In this document: piece by piece, positions 1 to 3,986 of the stretch
How the letters are laid out: every line of letters begins with the position of its first letter
Numbering within the stretch: position 1 is the stretch's first letter
Source of the DNA: Burkholderiales bacterium
Lineage (GTDB): Bacteria; Pseudomonadota; Gammaproteobacteria; Burkholderiales; Burkholderiaceae_F
Reading direction: 5' to 3'
DNA: 5,656 nucleotides
NCBI GenBank assembly: GCA_024641225.1
Contig: JAHEDN010000206.1
Location: forward strand, 1-5,656
Notes under the pieces: generated by a model
What the model was told of the DNA's origin: nothing
Seen by the model: only the letters and a program-made list of their open reading frames with translations
Database searches by the model: none
Translations under genes and position numbers: made by a program

Positions 1-152
1 GTGGCATAGACCGCCAGCGAGAGGCTGTAGACATAGGGACTGGCAATGACCGGACGCCCGCTGTCGGCGCGCTGGTCGGCGTAGTAGGCGATCGCGAACA
101 GCAGCCCGAGGTAGGCGAAGGAGACCGCGACGATGACCCAGCCCTGGAGCAT
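1..152 (-). CDS. N-terminus of a sodium:solute symporter-family sensor histidine kinase (partial, runs off left edge)
   Basis: Only the first 50 codons are present. The translation begins MLQGWVIVAVSFAYLGLLF and continues with AIAYYADQRAD, a short polar linker, and SPYVYSLSLAVYA. Residues about 5-24 form one hydrophobic helix, and a second begins near residue 42. From memory, this N-terminus matches proteobacterial proteins in which a 12-13 helix sodium:solute symporter (SSS) domain is fused to PAS, histidine kinase and often receiver domains (CbrA-like sensors); those usually continue with a TSWTFYG-like stretch, which lies outside the window. The kinase part is therefore inferred, and a plain SSS transporter is the main alternative. 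The gene starts 12 nt after the stop of the small membrane protein gene at 165-359, so it is probably the second gene of that operon. No good Shine-Dalgarno sequence precedes its ATG (the upstream bases are CCTTTTCTCCC), which suggests translational coupling to the upstream gene. Confidence 0.72.
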   Translation of the reverse strand, partial: MLQGWVIVAVSFAYLGLLFAIAYYADQRADSGRPVIASPYVYSLSLAVYA

Positions 153-164
153 GGGAGAAAAGGC

Positions 165-359
165 TCAGTCGTCGCGTTCGACCGCGCGCGCCATCAGCAC
201 GATCAGCACGGTCCAGGCGCCGAAGATCCACGCGTAGAGCAGCGGCACGCCGAAGAACGTGCCCGGCCGGTTGAACAGCGCCAGCACCGGGTAGTTGAAC
301 AGCAGGCCGCCCAGCATGGCGAGCGCGACCAGCCTCGCGGACCTGCGTCCCGGCTTCAT
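165..359 (-). CDS. small two-helix membrane protein, 64 aa, paired with the SSS sensor kinase
   Basis: The protein has a basic N-terminus (KPGRRSAR), a first hydrophobic helix at about residues 9-29, a short loop with NRPGTFFG around residues 30-37, a second helix at about 38-58, and the charged tail RAVERDD. By the positive-inside rule both ends should be cytoplasmic. The ATG at 359 is preceded by GAGGAG about nine bases upstream, a good ribosome binding site. Small proteins with an LFNYPxLALF segment commonly sit directly upstream of SSS-type sensor kinases in proteobacteria (recalled, not searched). It also resembles in size and topology the DUF3311-type proteins that accompany symporters. 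Its position just before the kinase gene suggests an accessory or assembly subunit of that sensor, but no function is established. Coding status is supported by the ribosome binding site, the two clean hydrophobic segments and the operon spacing. Confidence 0.8.
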   Translation of the reverse strand: MKPGRRSARLVALAMLGGLLFNYPVLALFNRPGTFFGVPLLYAWIFGAWTVLIVLMARAVERDD

Positions 360-426
360 GATCCTTGTCTCCTCGGCCTCATCGCGGCGCGCTGCCCGTC
401 TCGCGGTCGGCGGCCGGCCGGCGGAT

Positions 427-456
427 ACGGTAAGCGGCGCTGCTCGACGCTGTCAA
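427..456 (-). promoter_or_regulatory. candidate sigma-70 promoter for the small membrane protein/sensor kinase operon
   Basis: Read on the minus strand, a perfect TTGACA (-35, positions 456-451) is followed after 18 nt by TACCGT (-10, positions 432-427), which matches TATAAT only at the first, second and last bases. The site lies between the end of smpB and the 64-residue membrane protein gene, about 70 nt upstream of its ATG. The -35 element is convincing and the -10 is weak. Confidence 0.35.
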
Positions 457-461
457 ACGTT

Positions 462-477
462 CGCGGGGCCCGCCGCG
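462..477 (-). terminator. possible short GC hairpin terminator after smpB
   Basis: Just past the smpB stop codon, the minus strand reads CGCGG, a six-base CGGGCC loop, then CCGCG, followed by AACGTTTG. This gives a 5-bp all-GC stem but only three T residues further on, so it is a poor intrinsic terminator. It may only slow RNA polymerase or mark the transcript end with help from Rho. Confidence 0.25.
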
Positions 478-479
478 CT

Positions 480-929
480 TCAGCGCCGCGACTGCTTCAT
501 CAAACGCTGCTGCTCGCGCTTCCAGTCCTTCTCGCGCGTTGCGTCTCGCTTCTCGAACTGCCGCTTGCCCTTGGCCAATCCGATGTTCAGCTTGATGCGG
601 CCCTTGGCGTAGTGCAGGTCGAGCGGCACCAGCGTGTAGCCGGAGCGCTCCACCTTGCCGATCAGCTTGCGGATCTCGGCGGCATTGAGCAGCAGTTTGC
701 GCGTGCGGGTGGGCTCGGGGTTGATGTGCGTGGAGGCGGTCTTCAGTGGCGTGATGTGCGCGTTGAGCAGGAAGATCTCGCCGTTGCGCACGATCACATA
801 GGCCTCCTTCAGCTGCGCCTGCCCGGCGCGGATGGCCTTGACCTCCCAGCCCTCGAGCACGAGGCCGGCTTCGAAGCGTTCCTCGACTGTGTAGTCGAAG
901 AAGGCCTTCTTGTTCTGGACGATTGACAT
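480..929 (-). CDS. smpB: SmpB, tmRNA-binding protein (SsrA-binding protein)
   Basis: SmpB binds tmRNA (SsrA) and delivers it to ribosomes stalled on broken mRNAs, mimicking the codon-anticodon part of a tRNA, so that the nascent peptide is tagged for proteolysis. From the chosen start, the protein has 149 residues. It shows the family N-terminus (QNKKAFFDYTVEERFEAGL, residues 5-23), the EGWEVKAIRAG segment of the beta-barrel (26-36), the PTRTRKLLLN motif (73-82), and the basic C-terminal tail with GKRQFEKRD (121-129) and DWKREQQRLMK (135-145). That tail forms the helix that enters the empty mRNA channel. A longer frame starts at 971 and adds MTNHSGASAAPAPP. I chose the ATG at 929 because SIVQNKKA is where family members begin and because the longer start lies on top of a candidate -10 box. 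Neither start has a clear Shine-Dalgarno sequence. No tmRNA gene is visible in the window. Confidence 0.97.
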   Translation of the reverse strand: MSIVQNKKAFFDYTVEERFEAGLVLEGWEVKAIRAGQAQLKEAYVIVRNGEIFLLNAHITPLKTASTHINPEPTRTRKLLLNAAEIRKLIGKVERSGYTLVPLDLHYAKGRIKLNIGLAKGKRQFEKRDATREKDWKREQQRLMKQSRR

Positions 930-958
930 CGGCGGCGCTGGTGCGGCAGACGCGCCGC

Positions 959-975
959 TATGATTCGTCATTATC
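959..975. promoter_or_regulatory. candidate overlapping divergent -10 elements for ratA and smpB
   Basis: The plus strand has TATGAT at 959-964, a 5/6 match to TATAAT, correctly placed to start a ratA transcript near 971. The minus strand has GATAAT (positions 975-970), also 5/6, placed to start an smpB transcript near 963 with a leader of about 34 nt. Neither has a convincing -35 element at 16-18 nt. If both are used, the polymerase footprints would overlap. The evidence is -10 similarity plus location in the only divergent gap between the two genes. Confidence 0.3.
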
Positions 976-979
976 GATC

Positions 980-1417
980 ATGCATCGCGTCGAACGCAGC
1001 GTACTGGTTCCGTACAGCGCCGAGCAGATGTACGAGCTCGTCGCAGCGGTCAGGGACTATCCGAAATTCCTGCCCTGGTGCGCGGGCACCCATGTGCGCC
1101 CGCGCCGCAACGGCCTGGTCGACGCGACGATCGAGATTCACTATCGCGGCGTGCGCAGCCGCTTCACCACCTGCAACGACAACCGGGCACCCGAAAGCAT
1201 CCACATGACGCTGGTCGAAGGGCCGTTCCGGCGACTCGCGGGTCAGTGGGATTTCCGGCCGCTGCGCGAGGATGCGTGCAAGGTTCACCTGCACCTGCAC
1301 TACGACTTTGCACCGGGCCTTCTTGGTCGCGCGATCGCGCCGGTGTTCGAGGGCATCGCGGGCTCGCTGGTCGACTCGTTCACGCGCCGCGCGGAGTCAC
1401 TTTATGAAGTCCGCTGA
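980..1417 (+). CDS. ratA: RatA / COQ10-type START-domain protein
   Basis: This is a 145-residue protein of the polyketide cyclase/START family, COQ10 branch. In E. coli the homologue (YfjG) was reported as RatA, a toxin that binds 50S subunits and blocks 70S formation. Mitochondrial and other bacterial relatives are linked to ubiquinone binding and respiration, so the true role is unsettled. Visible family features are the start HRVERSVLVPYSAEQMYELV (residues 2-21), the YPKFLPWC motif (27-34), the central strands through IEIHYRGVRSRFTT (51-64), the GPFRRLAGQWDF segment (81-92), and the C-terminal helix PVFEGIAGSLVDSFTRRAESLY (121-142, conserved F and RA positions). The frame is open back to 923, but the ATG at 980 fits the family start. 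No Shine-Dalgarno sequence precedes it, and if the TATGAT box is the promoter the leader would be very short. Its last 14 nt overlap ratB. The smpB-ratA-ratB arrangement, with smpB divergent, also occurs in E. coli. Confidence 0.93.
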   Translation: MHRVERSVLVPYSAEQMYELVAAVRDYPKFLPWCAGTHVRPRRNGLVDATIEIHYRGVRSRFTTCNDNRAPESIHMTLVEGPFRRLAGQWDFRPLREDACKVHLHLHYDFAPGLLGRAIAPVFEGIAGSLVDSFTRRAESLYEVR

Positions 1418-1736
1418 GGGCGACGGCGAACTGCGCGTCAGCGTGGTCTACCTGCGGCCGGAGCTGGTTTTCGAGAAGGCGCTGCGACTTCCGGCGGGCG
1501 CCACCGTCGGCGCGGCGATCGAGGCCAGCGGCATCCGCGACGTGGTGACCGAACTGGCCAACGTCAAACTCGAAGTCGGCGTTTTCAGCCAGCTTCGCAA
1601 ACCGGCCGATCCGCTTTACGACGGCGACCGCGTCGAGATCTATCGGCCGCTGACGATCGACCCGAAGGAGGCGCGCCGGGTCAGGGTTGCCGTGCGGCGG
1701 CGGCGCAAGGCGAGCAGACCAGTTTCGAACGGCTGA
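1404..1736 (+). CDS. ratB: RatB, RnfH/UPF0125-family ubiquitin-fold protein
   Basis: This is a 110-residue protein of the RnfH (UPF0125) family, which adopts a beta-grasp fold like MoaD/ThiS. The recognisable parts are the first strand VSVVYLRPE (residues 12-20), the helix AGATVGAAIEASGI (31-44), VGVFSQ (59-64), and the near-invariant PLYDGDRVEIYRPLTIDPKEARR (70-92). The C-terminus is a basic stretch rich in arginine that ends SNG, without a terminal diglycine, so it gives no hint of sulfur-carrier activity. The start at 1404 lies inside the ratA 3' end, with GGAG eight bases upstream. The overlap and the internal ribosome binding site suggest translational coupling. In E. coli RatB was first named as a possible antitoxin of RatA, but neutralisation was not shown, so the name reflects gene order more than function. 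The reading frame is open further upstream inside ratA; that part does not resemble the family. Confidence 0.92.
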   Translation: MKSAEGDGELRVSVVYLRPELVFEKALRLPAGATVGAAIEASGIRDVVTELANVKLEVGVFSQLRKPADPLYDGDRVEIYRPLTIDPKEARRVRVAVRRRRKASRPVSNG

Positions 1737-1753
1737 GTCGGCCGTCGCTCAGC
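1732..1753. terminator. weak symmetrical hairpin across the ratB/DUF4124 convergent stops
   Basis: GCTGAG at 1732-1737 and CTCAGC at 1748-1753 can pair around a 10-nt loop, giving a 6-bp stem readable in both directions. Each arm contains one of the two convergent TGA stop codons, so three of the six pairs follow automatically from the arrangement. There is no T-tract on either side. It is the only terminator-like structure in the 12-nt gap and could be a weak bidirectional stop signal. Confidence 0.2.
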
Positions 1754-2291
1754 GGCACTGCTGTTCGATCTGCGCGCGCGTGCGCTCGGTTTCGCTGGCG
1801 CGCGCCGCGTCGTCGAGGAACTCCTGCTGCCCGGCGGCGTTCAGGCGCGCGACGCGGAAGCCGCCTTCGAGCGCGCGCTGGTATGCACGCAGCCTTTCAC
1901 AGTTCTCGGCAATCTGCGCCTTGCGCGCGTCTTCATCGGCGGCCTTCTTTTCGGCCGCGGCCAGCTGCTGCTGGCGCTTCCGCGACTCGATCTCGCGTTC
2001 GACATACGTTGGCGCACGGGGCTGCGCTGCGGCCTGCGGCGCCTCGGGCTGTGCCTTCGCCTCCGCGGGAGTTTCGCTCTGCGCCTCGGGCATGACATCG
2101 GAGCGAGGGGCGGGCGTTGCCGGCGGCTGGCGAACGATGTCCCGTGCCTGAATCGAACTCGGCGGTGGCACGTCCGAGTACACCATCCGGCCGGCCGAAT
2201 CGCGCCACGCCCACTGCGCGGCCGCTGGTGTCGAGCAGGCGAGCGCGGCGGCCGAGACGGCGGCCAGCAGCAGCATTCTTGCCGGGTTCAT
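1749..2291 (-). CDS. DUF4124 domain-containing exported protein with coiled coil
   Basis: This is a 180-residue protein with a signal peptide: MNPAR, a hydrophobic stretch at residues 6-19, then STPAAAQ, with likely cleavage after AAA at about residue 25. C19 sits in ALAC, which is a poor lipobox, so an ordinary secreted protein is likelier than a lipoprotein. Residues 26-45 (QWAWRDSAGRMVYSDVPPP) are the hallmark of DUF4124, a short beta-rich N-terminal module. A proline- and alanine-rich low-complexity linker follows (about 46-95), then a charged helical, probably coiled-coil region with YVEREIESRKRQQQLAAAEK (96-115) onward to the C-terminus. Two cysteines, C131 and C179, could form a disulfide in the periplasm. 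The ATG at 2291 has GGAGG seven bases upstream. The gene is divergent from guaB and convergent with ratB, an arrangement recalled as common in betaproteobacteria. The function is unknown; nothing ties it to GMP synthesis except position. Confidence 0.9.
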   Translation of the reverse strand: MNPARMLLLAAVSAAALACSTPAAAQWAWRDSAGRMVYSDVPPPSSIQARDIVRQPPATPAPRSDVMPEAQSETPAEAKAQPEAPQAAAQPRAPTYVEREIESRKRQQQLAAAEKKAADEDARKAQIAENCERLRAYQRALEGGFRVARLNAAGQQEFLDDAARASETERTRAQIEQQCR

Positions 2292-2316
2292 CGCAAGTCC
2301 TCCGTGGCTAGGCGGA

Positions 2317-2346
2317 ATTGTCGTGGAGCAGGTGGCTCACTGGCAA
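2317..2346 (-). promoter_or_regulatory. candidate sigma-70 promoter for the DUF4124 gene
   Basis: On the minus strand, TTGCCA (-35, 5/6 match, positions 2346-2341) is followed after 18 nt by GACAAT (-10, 4/6 match, positions 2322-2317). Transcription would start near 2310, leaving a leader of about 19 nt that just includes the GGAGG ribosome binding site at 2303-2299. Confidence 0.4.
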
Positions 2347-2386
2347 TTGCATCGCGTTCGCCCGTCCAGCCTAGACCGGTGCCTCG

Positions 2387-2403
2387 ATACGCCTGCGTAT
2401 ACT
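2387..2403 (+). promoter_or_regulatory. candidate guaB promoter -10 box overlapped by an operator-like dyad
   Basis: TATACT at 2398-2403 is a 5/6 match to the sigma-70 -10 box and lies 26 nt before the guaB ATG. A good -35 at 17 nt is not visible (the bases there are ACCGGT). The perfect 6-2-6 inverted repeat ATACGC-CT-GCGTAT (2387-2400) overlaps the first half of the -10, where a bound protein would block transcription. It does not match the E. coli PurR box, which has a different half-site spacing. The ribosome binding site GAGGA at 2419-2423 lies six bases before the ATG. Confidence 0.4.
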
Positions 2404-2429
2404 CCACCTTTGCGTCATGAGGATTTGCC

Positions 2430-3890
2430 ATGCGGTTGAGCGAAAAAGCGCTGACCTTCGATGACGTTCTGCTCCTTCCGGCCTATTCGGCCGTCCTTCC
2501 CCGCGACACCCAACTTTCGACCCGTCTCACGCGCAACGTTGCGCTGAACCTGCCGCTCGTTTCGGCGGCGATGGACACGGTGACCGAAGCGCCGCTGGCG
2601 ATCACGCTGGCCCAGGAAGGCGGAATCGGCATCATTCACAAGAACCTGAGCCCGCAAAAGCAGGCTGCCGAGGTCGCCAAGGTCAAGCGCTTCGAGGCTG
2701 GCGTGCTGCGCGATCCGATCACCGTCACGCCCGACATGCCGGTGCGCGAGGCGATCGCCCTGCAGCGGACGAACCGGATCTCGGGCCTGCCGGTGGTGGA
2801 GGGCGGGCGCGTCGTCGGCATCGTGACCAACCGCGACCTGCGCTTCGAAGAGCGGCTCGACGCGCCGGTCGCCGAGATCATGACCCCGCGCGAGAAGCTG
2901 ATCACGGTGCGCGAGGGAGCCAGCCTCGACGAGGCCAAGGCGCTGATGCACCGTCACCGGCTCGAGCGCGTGCTGGTGATCAACGGCGAGTACGAGCTGC
3001 GCGGCCTGATCACGGTCAAGGACATCACCAAGGCCACCGAGCATCCGAACGCCGCCAAGGACGAACTCGGCAAGCTGCGTGTCGGCGCCGCAATCAGCAC
3101 CGGGGTGGACTCCGACGAGCGTGCCGAACTGCTGGTCAAGGCCGGCGCCGACGTGCTGGTGGTCGACACGGCACACGGCCACAGTCAGGGGGTTCTCGAC
3201 CGTGTCGCGTGGGTGAAGAAGAACTTCCCCAAGGTCGACGTGATCGGCGGCAACATCGCGACCGCGGCCGCGGCCAAGGCGCTGCTCGATGCCGGCGCCG
3301 ACGGCGTCAAGGTCGGCATTGGCCCGGGCTCGATCTGCACCACGCGGGTAGTCACCGGCGTCGGCGTTCCGCAGATCACCGCGGTGTCCAACGTCGCGAA
3401 GGCGCTGGCCGGGACCGGCGTGCCACTGATCGCCGACGGCGGGATCCGCTACTCGGGCGACATTGCCAAGGTTCTGGCGGCGGGCGCCTGGAGCGTGATG
3501 CTCGGCAGCATGTTCGCCGGCACCGAGGAAGCGCCAGGTGAGGTCATCCTCTACCAGGGCCGCTCGTACAAGAGCTACCGCGGCATGGGCAGCCTGGGCG
3601 CGATGCAGCAGGGTTCGGCCGAGCGCTACTTCCAGGACAACGACGCCAATGTCGACAAATTCGTCCCCGAGGGCATCGAGGGCAGGGTGCCGTACAAGGG
3701 CAGTGTGCTGACGATCGTCTTCCAGCTTGCCGGCGGCATCCGTTCCGCGCTCGGCTACTGTGGCTGCCAAAGCATCGAAGAGATGCGCACTCGTTCGGAG
3801 TTCGTCGAGATCACGCACGCCGGCGTGCGCGAGTCGCACGTGCACGATGTGCAGATCACGAAAGAGGCGCCGAATTACCGCGTGGAGTAG
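2430..3890 (+). CDS. guaB: inosine-5'-monophosphate dehydrogenase
   Basis: GuaB oxidises IMP to XMP with NAD+, the first committed and rate-limiting step to GMP, in the cytoplasm as a tetramer or octamer. The 486-residue length is close to E. coli (488). The N-terminus has LTFDDVLLLP (residues 8-17) and the SAAMDTVTE core motif (45-53). Two CBS domains sit at about 93-145 and 149-202 and should bind regulatory purine nucleotides. The catalytic loop GPGSICTTRVVTGVG has the nucleophile C303. The phosphate-binding residues appear as GGN (273-275), D336-G337-G338 and GS (359-360). The flap dyad R399-Y400 matches the E. coli Arg401-Tyr402 pair that activates water, and EGIEGRVPYKG (414-424) follows. 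The C-terminus ESHVHDVQITKEAPNYR is typical. All key residues are present, so the enzyme should be active. The start at 2430 has GAGGA six bases upstream. guaA follows 96 nt downstream on the same strand. Confidence 0.98.
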   Translation: MRLSEKALTFDDVLLLPAYSAVLPRDTQLSTRLTRNVALNLPLVSAAMDTVTEAPLAITLAQEGGIGIIHKNLSPQKQAAEVAKVKRFEAGVLRDPITVTPDMPVREAIALQRTNRISGLPVVEGGRVVGIVTNRDLRFEERLDAPVAEIMTPREKLITVREGASLDEAKALMHRHRLERVLVINGEYELRGLITVKDITKATEHPNAAKDELGKLRVGAAISTGVDSDERAELLVKAGADVLVVDTAHGHSQGVLDRVAWVKKNFPKVDVIGGNIATAAAAKALLDAGADGVKVGIGPGSICTTRVVTGVGVPQITAVSNVAKALAGTGVPLIADGGIRYSGDIAKVLAAGAWSVMLGSMFAGTEEAPGEVILYQGRSYKSYRGMGSLGAMQQGSAERYFQDNDANVDKFVPEGIEGRVPYKGSVLTIVFQLAGGIRSALGYCGCQSIEEMRTRSEFVEITHAGVRESHVHDVQITKEAPNYRVE

Positions 3891-3897
3891 GCAGGAC

Positions 3898-3974
3898 CGT
3901 CGGGCGTCCCCCAAGTCAGCGACGCTGCAGGTGTTTCCTAGCTCTTCCCACTGGGCACTGCCGGACGGCCGACG
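3898..3974 (+). repeat. imperfect inverted repeat in the guaB-guaA spacer
   Basis: CGTCGGGCGTCC (3898-3909) can pair with GGACGGCCGACG (3963-3974): 11 Watson-Crick pairs and one internal G-G mismatch, with a 53-nt loop. It fills most of the 96-nt spacer, and the 3' arm ends 12 nt before the guaA ATG, next to the weak GAAG ribosome binding site at 3978-3981. Within the loop, CAGCG-A-CGCTG (3917-3927) is a further odd palindrome. No T-tract follows, so it is not a standard terminator. It could be an RNA element controlling guaA translation or transcript processing, or a chance product of high GC content. Confidence 0.4.
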
Positions 3975-3986
3975 ACTGAAGCGAGC

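Noticed and set aside
412..424. GGCCGGCC-rich repeat upstream of the small membrane protein gene
   Set aside because: It is a short self-complementary GC run of a kind expected in DNA this rich in GC, with no second copy in the window.
295..926. Plus-strand frames opposite the small membrane protein and smpB
   Set aside because: Both are complements of well-supported minus-strand genes and have no recognisable features.
980..1736. RatA-RatB as a proven toxin-antitoxin module
   Set aside because: Both are widespread core genes. The toxin report for RatA does not include neutralisation by RatB, and RatA also fits the ubiquinone-binding COQ10 family, so a defence or addiction role is not supported here.
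1687..2311. Several frames on both strands opposite or shifted against the DUF4124 gene
   Set aside because: The minus-strand 180-residue frame has a signal peptide, DUF4124 motif and strong ribosome binding site. The others are low-complexity Arg/Ser/Ala shadows.
2343..2350. GCAATTGC palindrome in the DUF4124/guaB divergent region
   Set aside because: An 8-bp palindrome is expected by chance in a region this size, and part of it is already explained by the candidate TTGCCA -35 element.
3891..3986. Purine riboswitch before guaA
   Set aside because: I see no three-way junction with the conserved loop sequences of the guanine/adenine class; only a single long-range stem is evident.
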